The notes below the pieces were generated by a model. The model searched no databases and had not been told where the DNA came from. It saw only the letters and a program-made list of their open reading frames with translations. DNA of 64,000 bases from positions 80,342 through 144,341 of the forward strand of contig NZ_NESA01000009.1 in assembly GCF_002778315.1 (NCBI RefSeq), in the 5' to 3' direction. The DNA comes from Limnohabitans sp. JirII-31. Its GTDB lineage: Bacteria > Pseudomonadota > Gammaproteobacteria > Burkholderiales > Burkholderiaceae_C. The number at the start of each line of letters is the position of its first letter. The stretch's first letter is position 1. A program made the position numbers and the translations under genes. Positions 27,683-36,698 of the stretch are shown piece after piece.

Positions 27683-28978
27683 ATGGTTCCCCACCTCATC
27701 ACGGCCTTGACGGGCCCTATCAACGAGCTTGAGCAACGCATCCTCGATTCCATGCCCGCTATTGAGCGCTGGTTTCGCTTGGAATGGATGGAGCACACGC
27801 CCCCGTTTTACAGCTCGGTCGACATTCGCAACGCAGGCTTCAAGCTCGCGCCCGTTGACACCAACCTGTACCCCGGCGGCTGGAACAACCTGACGCCCGA
27901 GATGCTGCCTTTGGCGGTGCAAGCGGCGATGGCCGCGATTGAAAAGATCTGCCCCGAAGCACGCAACTTGCTGGTGATTCCTGAGAACCACACACGCAAC
28001 ACGTTTTATTTGTCGAACGTGGCGCAGCTGCAGCGCATCTTCCACATGGCGGGTTTGAATGTGCGTATCGGTTCGATCAATCCCGAGATCAAAGAAACCA
28101 CCACCATTGACTTGCCCAACGGGGACAGCGTCACGCTAGAGCCCGTCATTCGCAGCAAACGTCGCTTGGGGCTCAAAGACTTTGACCCCTGCACCATCTT
28201 GCTCAACAACGACCTGAGCGCGGGCATTCCTGGCATCTTGGAAGACTTGCACGAGCAGTACCTGTTGCCACCGCTGCATGCCGGCTGGAGCGTGCGTCGC
28301 AAGAGCAAACACTTCGAGTGTTACGAAGAAGTGGCCAAGCGCTTTGGCAAATTGCTGGGCATCGATCCTTGGTTGATCAACCCCATGTTCAACCAGTGTG
28401 GCGAAGTCAACTTCGCCGAGGGCACGGGCATGGAGTGCCTGCAAACCAACGTGGATGCCTTGCTCACCAAGATCAAGCGCAAATACAAAGAGTACGGCAT
28501 TCAAGAAAAACCATTCGTCATTGTCAAAGCCGACAACGGCACCTATGGCATGGGCATCATGACGGTGCGCGATGTCAAAGACCTTGATGCCTTGAACCGC
28601 AGAACACGCAACAAAATGAGCGTCGTCAAAGACGGTCAGGCGGTCAACCAGGTCATCATCCAAGAAGGTGTGCTGACCCACGAGCGTTTGAATGACGCCG
28701 TGGCCGAGCCCGTGGTCTACATGATGGACCGCTATGTGGTGGGCGGCTTCTATCGCGTGCATGCCGACCGCGGCATTGACGAAAACTTGAACGCCCCCGG
28801 CGCCAGTTTTATACCGTTGGCCTTTGAACAAAGTGCCCACACCCCGCAGCCCGGCGTCAAACCCGGTGCCAGCACCCCGAACCGTTTTTACATGTACGGT
28901 GTGATTGGCCGTTTGGCCATGCTGGCGGCAAGTTATGAACTCGAAGCGACCGATCCGGAAGCTGAAAACTACGATTGA
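27683..28978 (+). CDS. gshA: glutamate-cysteine ligase, proteobacterial GshA type
   Basis: This enzyme makes gamma-glutamylcysteine, the first step of glutathione synthesis. The 431-residue sequence belongs to the Acidithiobacillus/betaproteobacterial GshA type, which differs from E. coli GshA. Its motifs include [31 protein letters not shown] and the ATP-binding [20 protein letters not shown] lies 6 bp before the ATG. gshB, the second enzyme of the pathway, lies 1.9 kb downstream with kup between them. Confidence 0.93.
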   Translation: MVPHLITALTGPINELEQRILDSMPAIERWFRLEWMEHTPPFYSSVDIRNAGFKLAPVDTNLYPGGWNNLTPEMLPLAVQAAMAAIEKICPEARNLLVIPENHTRNTFYLSNVAQLQRIFHMAGLNVRIGSINPEIKETTTIDLPNGDSVTLEPVIRSKRRLGLKDFDPCTILLNNDLSAGIPGILEDLHEQYLLPPLHAGWSVRRKSKHFECYEEVAKRFGKLLGIDPWLINPMFNQCGEVNFAEGTGMECLQTNVDALLTKIKRKYKEYGIQEKPFVIVKADNGTYGMGIMTVRDVKDLDALNRRTRNKMSVVKDGQAVNQVIIQEGVLTHERLNDAVAEPVVYMMDRYVVGGFYRVHADRGIDENLNAPGASFIPLAFEQSAHTPQPGVKPGASTPNRFYMYGVIGRLAMLAASYELEATDPEAENYD

Positions 28979-28986
28979 GATTTCTG

Positions 28987-30858
28987 ATGGAACAACATGC
29001 CAAGTCTTCCCTGGCAGCTTTAACGCTGGGCGCCATTGGCGTTGTGTATGGCGACATCGGCACCAGCGTGCTGTACGCCATGAAAGAGGTGTTTGGCTCC
29101 GGCCATGTGGAGTTCACGCCTGACAATGTCTACGGCATTTTGTCGATCTTCTTTTGGACATTGACCACCATCGTGTCGGTGAAATACGTGGCCTTGGTGC
29201 TGCGGGCTGACAACAACGGCGAAGGCGGTTTGGTGGCTATGTTGGCCCTGGCCTCCATGTCGGTCAAAGACAAACCCAAGCTGCGCAGCAAGATGTTGCT
29301 GGTGGGTATTTTTGGCACCTGCTTGTTTTACGGCGACGGTGTGATCACACCGGCCATTTCGGTGCTGTCGGCGGTCGAAGGTCTGGAAGTGGTGTCGCCC
29401 GCTTTCAAGAAATATGTGATCCCACTCACCCTCATCATCTTGTTCGGTTTGTTTGCCGTTCAAAAGCGTGGCACGGGCGGCATCGGCAAGTTTTTTGGCC
29501 CCATCACCGTGGTGTGGTTCATTGCCATTTCTGCGTTGGGTGTTTTTCACATCGCCTCGCATCCAGAAATTTTGTGGGCCATCAGCCCGTATTACGCACT
29601 GAACTTTATCTTCAGCGAGCCCAAAATCACCTTCCTGATTTTGGGTGCCGTGGTGCTGTGCGTCACCGGGGGTGAGGCGCTGTACGCCGACATGGGGCAC
29701 TTTGGTAAAAAGCCCATCCGTGTGGCCTGGTTCATGGTGGTCATGCCCGCGTTGACGCTCAACTACTTTGGCCAAGGCGCTTTGTTGTTGAGCAACCCCG
29801 ATGCGGTGTCTAACCCCTTCTTCTTGATGGCCCCAGACTGGTTGTTGGTGCCCTTGGTGGCCCTGGCCACGGCAGCCACGGTGATCGCGTCGCAGGCCTT
29901 GATCTCGGGCGCTTTCAGCGTCACCAAACAAGTGGTGCAGTTGGGCTTTTTGCCGCGTCTGCAAGTGCTGCACACTAGCGTCAAAGACACCGGGCAAATC
30001 TACATTCCGTTTGTCAACTGGGGCCTGTTTGCCACCATCGTGTTGGCGGTGATGATGTTCAAGTCATCCAGCAACTTGGCCGCTGCATACGGCATTGCGG
30101 TGTGTACCGACATGCTCATCACCACCGTGTTGACGTTCTTTGTGATTCGCTACAGCTGGAAATACCCCATGTGGCTGTGTCTGCTGACCACCGGCTTTTT
30201 CTTTGTGGTGGACTTCGCCTTCTGGGCCTCGAACTTACTCAAGCTGTTCGAGGGCGGCTGGTTCCCACTGCTCATTGGCGCCGCCATTTTGATGCTCATG
30301 CTCACTTGGCGTGATGGCCGCGACATCTTGAACGACAAGCGCCAAGAAGAAGCGCTCGACTTGCCCAGCTTTTTGGAAGCCGTGTTTGTGTCGCCCCCTG
30401 TCCGTGTGGATGGCACGGCCGTGTTCTTAACTTCAGGCAAAGGGTCGGTGCCCAACGCCATGCTGCACAACCTCAAACACAACAAGGTGCTGCACGCGCA
30501 AAACCTGTTTGTGAACGTGCAAAACCACGAGGTGCCTTGGGTCTCCGATGCCGAGCGTTTGGTGGTTAGCCCCCTGGGTCACGACTGCTGGCAGGTGGTC
30601 ATCCATTACGGCTTTAAAGACAACCCCGACGTGCCAGGTGCCTTGGCCCAGTTGCGCGGCATGGGCTGCGAAGTCAGCCCCATGACCACCAGCTATTTCT
30701 TGTCGCGCGACAGCATCGTGCCCACCATTGGCACGGGCATGGCGCAGTGGCGTGAAAAACTGTTCGCACAAATGCACCTCAACGCCAGCTCTGCCGCTGA
30801 CTTCTTGAATCTGCCCAGCAACTCGGTGGTCGAGTTGGGCAGCAAGATCGAGATTTAA
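28987..30858 (+). CDS. kup: Kup/Trk-type potassium uptake protein
   Basis: Kup is a proton-coupled K+ importer. The 623-residue protein starts [15 protein letters not shown], continues with the family signature [19 protein letters not shown], has about twelve membrane helices, and ends in a roughly 180-residue cytoplasmic domain ([21 protein letters not shown]). The start is the ATG at 28987, 8 bp after gshA. It is placed between gshA and gshB, all in the same direction with tiny gaps, so K+ import may be co-expressed with glutathione synthesis. Confidence 0.95.
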   Translation: MEQHAKSSLAALTLGAIGVVYGDIGTSVLYAMKEVFGSGHVEFTPDNVYGILSIFFWTLTTIVSVKYVALVLRADNNGEGGLVAMLALASMSVKDKPKLRSKMLLVGIFGTCLFYGDGVITPAISVLSAVEGLEVVSPAFKKYVIPLTLIILFGLFAVQKRGTGGIGKFFGPITVVWFIAISALGVFHIASHPEILWAISPYYALNFIFSEPKITFLILGAVVLCVTGGEALYADMGHFGKKPIRVAWFMVVMPALTLNYFGQGALLLSNPDAVSNPFFLMAPDWLLVPLVALATAATVIASQALISGAFSVTKQVVQLGFLPRLQVLHTSVKDTGQIYIPFVNWGLFATIVLAVMMFKSSSNLAAAYGIAVCTDMLITTVLTFFVIRYSWKYPMWLCLLTTGFFFVVDFAFWASNLLKLFEGGWFPLLIGAAILMLMLTWRDGRDILNDKRQEEALDLPSFLEAVFVSPPVRVDGTAVFLTSGKGSVPNAMLHNLKHNKVLHAQNLFVNVQNHEVPWVSDAERLVVSPLGHDCWQVVIHYGFKDNPDVPGALAQLRGMGCEVSPMTTSYFLSRDSIVPTIGTGMAQWREKLFAQMHLNASSAADFLNLPSNSVVELGSKIEI

Positions 30859-30861
30859 ACC

Positions 30862-31812
30862 ATGCACATCCTCTTCGTGGCTGACCCTCTGGCGTCTTTC
30901 AAAATTTACAAAGACACCACCTTCGCCATGATGCGCGAAGCACAACAGCGCGGCCACCAGGTGTTGGCGTGCGAGCCACACGACATCGTGTGGCAAAGCG
31001 GGCAGAAGGTCACCACGCGGGCCCAGCGCATTCGCCTCACGGGGGACACCGACGCATGGTTTCAGGTGCAAGGTGTCGACGAGCACCTGGCCTTGCACAG
31101 CGTGGACGCGGTGGTCATGCGCAAAGACCCGCCGTTCGACAGCGAATACTTTTACGCCACCCACTTGTTGGAGCAAGCCGAGCGCGAAGGCGCCCGGGTG
31201 TTCAACAAGCCCGCCGCGTTGCGCGACCATCCTGAGAAATTGGCCATTCTGGAGTTTGCGCAATTCATCAGTCCCACGCTGGTGACACGCGATGCGCAAG
31301 CCATCAAAGACTTTCATGCGCAGCACCAAGACATCATCTTGAAGCCGCTCGACGGCATGGGCGGCATGGGCATTTTTCGTGTCAAAGCCGATGGTTTGAA
31401 TCTGGGTGCCATCATTGAAACCCTCAACCGCGACGGTGCCCAAACCGTGATGGTGCAAAAGTTTTTACCGGCCATTGCGCAGGGCGACAAACGCGTGTTG
31501 GTGATTGGTGGCCAAGTGGTGCCTTATTGCTTGGCACGCATTCCTCAGGGCGGTGAAGTGCGTGGCAACTTGGCCGCAGGCGGCAAAGGCGTGGCACAAG
31601 CCATTTCACCGCGTGACCGTGAAATTGCCGAGGCGCTGGGCCCGGTGCTGGCGGCACGGGGTTTGTTGTTGGTCGGCTTAGACGTCATTGGTGACTGCCT
31701 GACCGAGGTGAACGTCACCAGCCCGACGTGCTTTCAAGAAATCTTTGACCAAACCGGCTGCAACGTGGCGGCTTTGTTTGTGGACGCGCTGGAGGCAGCG
31801 GTGCGTCACTGA
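30862..31812 (+). CDS. gshB: glutathione synthetase
   Basis: GshB adds glycine to gamma-glutamylcysteine. The 316-residue ATP-grasp protein has the N-terminal MHILFVADPLASFKIYKDTT, MRKDPPFDSEYFYATHLLEQ, the ATP-binding loop ILKPLDGMGGMGIFRV and the late EVNVTSPTCFQE. It starts 3 bp after kup, closing a gshA-kup-gshB operon, and ends 5 bp from the convergent glycine-zipper gene. Confidence 0.96.
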   Translation: MHILFVADPLASFKIYKDTTFAMMREAQQRGHQVLACEPHDIVWQSGQKVTTRAQRIRLTGDTDAWFQVQGVDEHLALHSVDAVVMRKDPPFDSEYFYATHLLEQAEREGARVFNKPAALRDHPEKLAILEFAQFISPTLVTRDAQAIKDFHAQHQDIILKPLDGMGGMGIFRVKADGLNLGAIIETLNRDGAQTVMVQKFLPAIAQGDKRVLVIGGQVVPYCLARIPQGGEVRGNLAAGGKGVAQAISPRDREIAEALGPVLAARGLLLVGLDVIGDCLTEVNVTSPTCFQEIFDQTGCNVAALFVDALEAAVRH

Positions 31813-31817
31813 TCAGG

Positions 31818-32438
31818 TCAAGGTCGAGAAAGTTGGTTGTTCTCCACCCGGACCATGTCACCCACCCGGTATCCGGGATGGCTGGCATATTCAAAGTTTG
31901 ACGTGTGACCGTTGGGCATTTTGACGGTGACAGTCCACACCTTGTGGGTGTTCACGCGTTTTTCGATTTCTTTGCCTGCATACGCCCCACCTGCAGCCCC
32001 GGCTGCCGTGGCCAAGTCCTTGCCAAAACCGCCCCCCAATTGATGGCCTAGCACCGCACCCACAACGCCTCCGGTGATCATGCCGACGGCGCTGCCCTCG
32101 CTGGCCTTTTCGGTCTGGCTGACTGCAACGACCTGTGCGCAATCTGGGCAATTGGCAACTGTCGTGGCGTTCGATGCATTAACGCCCATGCGCGCTTTGG
32201 CGCTGGCCATGGCGTTGTCGTACTCGGTCTTTGCATCGCGCTTGCACTGCATGCGGCTGGCGGCTGTCGGTTCACTGTTGCAAAGTCTCTGATCTTCCTT
32301 GTAACGCGTGGCAGCCAGCTTGCTGTCGGCGGTGTACTGGGTTTGGGATGAAGACGCGGTCTGTGCCTGCACCCATCCCGCCGTGAACATTGCCATGACG
32401 ACGAGAGCCGCCTGGCGAGCGTTGGATCGTTGATGCAT
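31818..32438 (-). CDS. glycine-zipper (SlyB/17-kDa antigen-like) envelope protein
   Basis: A 206-residue exported protein with a signal peptide (residues 1 to about 26, ending WVQAQ). A cysteine-containing middle (RLCNSEPTAASRMQCKRDAK, ANCPDC) follows, then a glycine zipper of about 45 residues (GMITGGVVGAVLGHQLGGGF, GAAGGAYAGKEIEKRV) and a short beta domain (GHTSNFEYASHPGYRVGDMV). Such proteins associate with the outer membrane or peptidoglycan. AAGGAGG is 6 bp before the ATG. No lipobox is seen. The precise role is unknown. Confidence 0.82.
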   Translation of the reverse strand: MHQRSNARQAALVVMAMFTAGWVQAQTASSSQTQYTADSKLAATRYKEDQRLCNSEPTAASRMQCKRDAKTEYDNAMASAKARMGVNASNATTVANCPDCAQVVAVSQTEKASEGSAVGMITGGVVGAVLGHQLGGGFGKDLATAAGAAGGAYAGKEIEKRVNTHKVWTVTVKMPNGHTSNFEYASHPGYRVGDMVRVENNQLSRP

Positions 32439-32583
32439 AACCCCTCCTTCAGTGAAGTAAGAAAAACCAAAGTGATGCTTATTTCATTATTGAGTAAGGC
32501 GTACTTTCATGCAATGAGGCGCTTTTTGAAATGTGGGCCAACGATCAATGGCGGGTTTGCCGTGATAGCAAACAGACACAACG

Positions 32584-33363
32584 TCACACCGAAACAACCT
32601 CTCCATCCACAAACACCTTCAACTCACCCGGCGCAAACGGTGTCCACAGTTCGTTGGTGGTCAGCGGTTCGGTCACCACCACCGCCACCCGGTCATCGGG
32701 TGAGGCATGTTCTGCAAAGTTGATGCTGATGTCTTGGTCGCTCAAGGTGGCGGTGGCAAACGGATGCCGGCGCTCGATGTACCACAGGCGGGTGGATGCA
32801 TGCGCCCACAGCGCCTGCCCGTTGGAGAGTAAAAAGTTGAAGGTGCCATGCTTGGCAATGCGGGGCACCAACTCGCGCAGTGTCAGCGTCAGCTCTGCCA
32901 CCGATGGCACGTTGGCATGTGACTTGGCCAGCTCTTGCATCAACCAGCAAAACGCTTGTTCGCTGTCGGTTTGCCCCACCGGTTTGAAGTTGCCGTGCAA
33001 GCGGGGCGCATAGTTTTCTAAATTGCCGTTGTGTGCAAACACCCAGTAGCGGCCCCACAGCTCGCGCACAAATGGGTGGCAGTTTTCTAGCGCTGTCTTG
33101 CCTTGCGTGGCCTTGCGGATATGCGAAATCACGTTGCGGCTTTTGATGGGGTAGCGGCGAATCAGCTCGGCCACGGGCGAGGTGCTGGCAGGCAAATGGT
33201 CGATGAAGTGGCGCAGGCCCCGGTCATGTTCAGAGCCTTCAAAAAACGCAATGCCCCAGCCATCGGCATGGTGGTCGGTCACGCCAGCGCGTTGTGCGAA
33301 CCCGGTGAAGCTGAAGGTCGCATCGGTGGGGTTTTTACAGTTCAGGCCGAGGAGTTGACACAT
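32584..33363 (-). CDS. class II glutamine amidotransferase, YafJ-like
   Basis: The 259-residue protein begins MCQLLGLNC, placing the N-terminal nucleophile Cys2 as in class II (Ntn) glutamine amidotransferases. HADGWGIAFFEG, ISHIRKATQGKTALENCHPF and WVFAHNGNLENY are the YafJ/Gat-II motifs. It has no fused synthase domain, so the acceptor substrate is unknown. It starts 6 bp after the EmrB-like gene and is the last gene of that leftward operon. The 145 bp upstream of the glycine-zipper gene to its right contain nothing recognisable. Confidence 0.9.
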   Translation of the reverse strand: MCQLLGLNCKNPTDATFSFTGFAQRAGVTDHHADGWGIAFFEGSEHDRGLRHFIDHLPASTSPVAELIRRYPIKSRNVISHIRKATQGKTALENCHPFVRELWGRYWVFAHNGNLENYAPRLHGNFKPVGQTDSEQAFCWLMQELAKSHANVPSVAELTLTLRELVPRIAKHGTFNFLLSNGQALWAHASTRLWYIERRHPFATATLSDQDISINFAEHASPDDRVAVVVTEPLTTNELWTPFAPGELKVFVDGEVVSV

Positions 33364-33369
33364 GGTGGC

Positions 33370-34842
33370 TTATTTCGATTCAGCGAGTGCGGGGTGACGG
33401 ACGTCACGAATTTTCCAGGCTGCCAGCATGGCCAGCGCACACACGGCAGCCAACAACAAGAACACTTCGTCAAACGCCGCCAAACGTGCCAGCGAGGTGG
33501 TGGTGTTGGTCAGCGTGTCGCCATGCGCGGCCAGTCGCCACTCCAGCAAGATGCCGCACAAGCTCACGCCTGCGGCACCACCGAGCATGCGCAAAAAGTT
33601 GATGGTGCTTGCACCTTGAGGAATCAGTTGTGTATTTAGGCTGCGCATGGCGCCAATGTTGAGTGATGGCAATACAAAGCCCAAGCCAATGCGGCCCAGC
33701 ACAGCCAACACCACCAAGATCCAAAGTGCCGTGTGCAGGTTGACGATCAACATCAACGCAAACGACAGCGCGAGCAGCGCCAAACCAAAACTCACCAACA
33801 AGTGCGTGGGGTGGGTGCTGGAGTAGCGACCCACGATGGCAATGGTCAACGCCAGCACCAAGCCGGCAGGCAGCAGCAAGGTGCCGACGTGGCTGGCAGA
33901 CAGGCCCAGGCCCAATTGCAGATAGACCGGAATCAAATAGGTCGAGCCAAACAGCGCAATGCCGTAAATGAAGGCCACCACCGTGCCCATGGCGAACGGG
34001 CGGTGCGCGAACAGCGCCAAGTTCATCAAAGGCAGACCGTCGCGTGCAATTTGCCAGCGCTGCCAAGCAATGAAGCCCGCCAAGCAGGCCAGGGTGGCCA
34101 ACAGCAAGCCCATCGACAGGCTGTACTGACCACGATGCAGCATCACCAAACCGTTGAGCAGACACAAGGTGCCCACAGTGGCCAGAGCCAAACCGCCAAT
34201 GTCTAGAGTGGGCTTGCCATGGTTGGCGCTCACGCCGCCCGGTGCGGTGGTGGGGACATAGCGGTACGACAGCCACAGCGATGCCGCACAGAACGGCACC
34301 ACCATGAAAAACAACGAACGCCAGCCAAACATGTCCACCAGCAAGCCGCCAATACTCGGGCCAATCGCGGGTGCCAGCACCACGCCCATGCCAAACCAGC
34401 TATTCGCACGGCCTTGTTCTGAGGTGTCGAACGCGCGCAAGATGATGATGGCCGGTATGGGTTGCACCACCCCTGCGGCCAAGCCCTCGGCCACACGGGC
34501 CACCAGCACCAAGTTGTAGTCGGTGGACAAGCCACCCGCAATGCCCGCACTGGCCAGCAGCAGCATGCAGCCGGTGTAGGTGCGGCGGTAGCCAAAGCGC
34601 ACCAGCAGCCAAGGGGTGGTCAGCATCGACACGGTCATGGCCACCATGAAGCCCGAGCTCACCCACTGGGCTTGCTCTTGGCCGATGGCAAATTGCCGGC
34701 TCATGTCAGGAATGCCCACGTTCATGATGGTCGACGAAATGATGGCCGCCATCGAGCCAATCATCACCGTGGCCAACAGCAGCCAACGGTGACGCGTGCC
34801 GTAACGGCTTTGCAGTTCTGCCAGTGAGCCGCGTTCAGACAT
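33370..34842 (-). CDS. DHA2-family (EmrB-like) MFS multidrug exporter
   Basis: A 490-residue 14-helix proton antiporter. It has ATVMIGSMAAIISSTIMNVGIP at helix 1 (the usual D in TIVNVALP is replaced), WVSSGFMVAMTVSMLTTPWL and the motif C-like GMGVVLAPAIGPSIGGLL of exporters. The ATG at 34842 has AGGGG upstream; a longer frame extends into a second short gene and is rejected. No EmrA-type membrane fusion partner is adjacent. It overlaps a 36-codon micro-ORF by 8 bp and precedes the amidotransferase gene. The substrate is unknown. Confidence 0.88.
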   Translation of the reverse strand: MSERGSLAELQSRYGTRHRWLLLATVMIGSMAAIISSTIMNVGIPDMSRQFAIGQEQAQWVSSGFMVAMTVSMLTTPWLLVRFGYRRTYTGCMLLLASAGIAGGLSTDYNLVLVARVAEGLAAGVVQPIPAIIILRAFDTSEQGRANSWFGMGVVLAPAIGPSIGGLLVDMFGWRSLFFMVVPFCAASLWLSYRYVPTTAPGGVSANHGKPTLDIGGLALATVGTLCLLNGLVMLHRGQYSLSMGLLLATLACLAGFIAWQRWQIARDGLPLMNLALFAHRPFAMGTVVAFIYGIALFGSTYLIPVYLQLGLGLSASHVGTLLLPAGLVLALTIAIVGRYSSTHPTHLLVSFGLALLALSFALMLIVNLHTALWILVVLAVLGRIGLGFVLPSLNIGAMRSLNTQLIPQGASTINFLRMLGGAAGVSLCGILLEWRLAAHGDTLTNTTTSLARLAAFDEVFLLLAAVCALAMLAAWKIRDVRHPALAESK

Positions 34843-34945
34843 GAGGTGCCCCTGGGGTCGACGCAGTTCCCAACGCACACCGATTGGGGCCGCCGCACAA
34901 AGGGCAGGTGCGGGGGTCAACGGGGGCTGAGTGCAAGGCTGTCAT
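34835..34945 (-). CDS. cysteine-rich CWC-like micro-ORF, apparently truncated
   Basis: A 36-residue frame starting MTALHSAPVDPRTCPLCGG contains CPLCGGPNRCAL, the first half of the small cysteine-rich CWC family, but ends before the family's final CWC triplet. TACACT lies exactly 6 nt upstream of its ATG. Its stop overlaps the exporter start (ATGTCTGA). Either it is a shortened family member coupled to the exporter, or a remnant whose 3' end was replaced by the exporter gene. Confidence 0.5.
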   Translation of the reverse strand: MTALHSAPVDPRTCPLCGGPNRCALGTASTPGAPHV

Positions 34946-34951
34946 GGCCAA

Positions 34952-34957
34952 AGTGTA
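34952..34957 (-). promoter_or_regulatory. -10-like element of CWC-emrB-yafJ operon
   Basis: TACACT on the minus strand ends 6 nt before the ATG of the micro-ORF, the same spacing seen upstream of nudJ, argS and others. No Shine-Dalgarno or convincing -35 is visible. Confidence 0.35.
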
Positions 34958-34990
34958 GCGAGGCAGAGCAGGCAAAATGCATGTCTTGTG

Positions 34991-36190
34991 ATGTACGAAT
35001 TTCCTCCCACGCTCCAAGCTGCGCATGAACGCCTGAGCTTGGTCGACCCCAAGCACTACGCCTATTCGCGCAACGACTTGACGGGTGCAGTCAGCTATTT
35101 ATCGCCGTATTTGACGCATGGTTTCTTAAGCGTGCCCGATGTAGCCACTGTCATGTACCACCGCCACCGCTTAGGGCTGCAACATAAACTCATGATGGAG
35201 TTGGGCTGGCGCGAGTACTACCAGCACCTGCATCAGCATTGGGGTGAAGCCGGCATTGCGGCTTCGCTGCACGAAGGGGTCTTGCCTGAGTCGGCGTATC
35301 ACACAGAGTTACCCGACGACGTGCGCCATGCTTGCACCCGCGTGCCCGTGATTGACCAAGCCGTGTCAACGCTCTACGCCAGTGGTTATTTGCACAACCA
35401 CGCGCGCTTGTGGTTGGCCAGTTATTTGGTGCATCTGCGCAAAGTGCATTGGCGCGTGGCCGCCGACTGGCTGTATGGCCACTTGCTCGATGGCGACTTG
35501 GCCAGCAACTACCTCAGTTGGCAGTGGGTGGCAGGCACGGGCAGCAACAAACCGTATTTGTTCAACGCCGACAACGTCGAGAAATTTGCCCCTGCGCCCT
35601 GGCACAGCCGAGGCACCTTGCTCGACACCAGCTACGAAACCCTGGACATCTTGGCGCACAACCCCGCCACCGTGACGCAAGCCGGTGACCGCAACGATGC
35701 TGGCGTGGATGAACCCCAGGTGTACAGCGCGCCCCCTGAACACCTGGGTTTCACGGCAGCACGTGCCGACTGTGTGGCCGGCCGTCAGGTGTGGCTGGTG
35801 CACCCCTGGGCGCTGGCGGATGTCCCCGCCGATGTACCCAGTGATGTGGTGGTAGTGGCCGCTTCGTGGTCTGAGCACACCCACGCGCACCCGTGGGATA
35901 CGCGACGTTGGCAGTTCGTGGGCGATCGCATGGCAGCCCTCACCCCGCACCGCTGGTGGAGCAGCGTGCCCGAGATGGAGGCGGTGTTGGCCCAGGCCCA
36001 CACCGTGCACACCGTGGCGCATCTGCGTTTGCCAGACATGCCGACAGTGCCTTGGCAGCAACGTGCAGCGCCGAGGTTGTTTCGTGACCTGGACAAGCCT
36101 TGTGACTCATTTTCAAAATGGTGGGTGCAGGTCAACAAAGGGGTGCGCCATTTGCAGCAGCTGGTCTACCCCACCGCGCCACGGGCCTGA
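34991..36190 (+). CDS. photolyase/cryptochrome-related FAD-binding protein
   Basis: The 399-residue protein opens directly with a photolyase-type FAD-binding domain (about 1-215): GAVSYLSPYLTHGFLSVPDV, ELGWREYYQHLHQHWG and LLDGDLASNYLSWQWVAG, followed by FNADNVEKFAP. The usual N-terminal alpha/beta antenna domain is missing there. Instead, residues about 250-365 (VWLVHPWALADVPADVPSD, DTRRWQFVGDRMAAL) look like a degenerate version of that domain at the C-terminus. DNA repair, signalling or another flavin function are all possible. The start is the ATG at 34991; the longer frame has no supporting similarity. Confidence 0.78.
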   Translation: MYEFPPTLQAAHERLSLVDPKHYAYSRNDLTGAVSYLSPYLTHGFLSVPDVATVMYHRHRLGLQHKLMMELGWREYYQHLHQHWGEAGIAASLHEGVLPESAYHTELPDDVRHACTRVPVIDQAVSTLYASGYLHNHARLWLASYLVHLRKVHWRVAADWLYGHLLDGDLASNYLSWQWVAGTGSNKPYLFNADNVEKFAPAPWHSRGTLLDTSYETLDILAHNPATVTQAGDRNDAGVDEPQVYSAPPEHLGFTAARADCVAGRQVWLVHPWALADVPADVPSDVVVVAASWSEHTHAHPWDTRRWQFVGDRMAALTPHRWWSSVPEMEAVLAQAHTVHTVAHLRLPDMPTVPWQQRAAPRLFRDLDKPCDSFSKWWVQVNKGVRHLQQLVYPTAPRA

Positions 36191-36204
36191 CGCGCAGCTG
36201 CGTT

Positions 36205-36600
36205 TCACTCGCCAGGTGCCGGGCGCACCGCCACCACAAAGTACTGGGTCTCGCCAAAGCACTCGGGCAAGCCTTTGTGTTGCGCGTACTCCATCACCAC
36301 CTTCTGACCGATGTGGGCGTTGATCTGGTCGGCTATCGCGTTGTCACGCACAGTGAAGGCAAACTTTTCGGGAATGGCGGGCATGGTGGCCAACGCCCGC
36401 ACTTGCTCGCCCTCCCATGTTTTACAGACCCAACCCTTGTAGGAGAGCTTTTGCACATAGCCCACGCTCTCGCCACGCGAGTAGGTGAAGTGGTAAGCAA
36501 ATAGCAGGTACAGCCCAGCCAGCAGCACCACGGTCAACACCAAACCGATGAGGGTGCGCAGTGCGAAGCGCACCAGTGTTTGTGCGTATGAGTTGGACAT
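36205..36600 (-). CDS. small single-helix membrane protein of unknown function
   Basis: A 131-residue protein with one membrane helix (about 14-36, ALRTLIGLVLTVVLLAGLYL) and a soluble part containing YVQKLSYKGWVCKTWEGE and FTVRDNAIADQINAHIGQKV. The topology suggests an N-terminal anchor with the rest in the periplasm. CTTTAGGA precedes the ATG by 6 bp. TATGAT in the upstream region is a possible -10. I do not recognise a named family. It is convergent with the photolyase-like gene. Confidence 0.75.
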   Translation of the reverse strand: MSNSYAQTLVRFALRTLIGLVLTVVLLAGLYLLFAYHFTYSRGESVGYVQKLSYKGWVCKTWEGEQVRALATMPAIPEKFAFTVRDNAIADQINAHIGQKVVMEYAQHKGLPECFGETQYFVVAVRPAPGE

Positions 36601-36642
36601 GTGTATTCCTAAAGGAGATAGAGCTTGATCATAGTAACTTGA

Positions 36643-36674
36643 TCAAAACAAACGGCACCCGCAGGTGCCGTTTG
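36643..36674 (-). terminator. intrinsic terminator after glcB
   Basis: A perfect 12-bp stem ACAAACGGCACC / GGTGCCGTTTGT with a 4-nt loop (36647-36674) runs leftward into TTTTGAT. It lies 25 bp after the glcB stop and upstream of the small membrane protein gene. Confidence 0.85.
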
Positions 36675-36698
36675 TCAGGGGCTGCGGTTGACCTGCCT

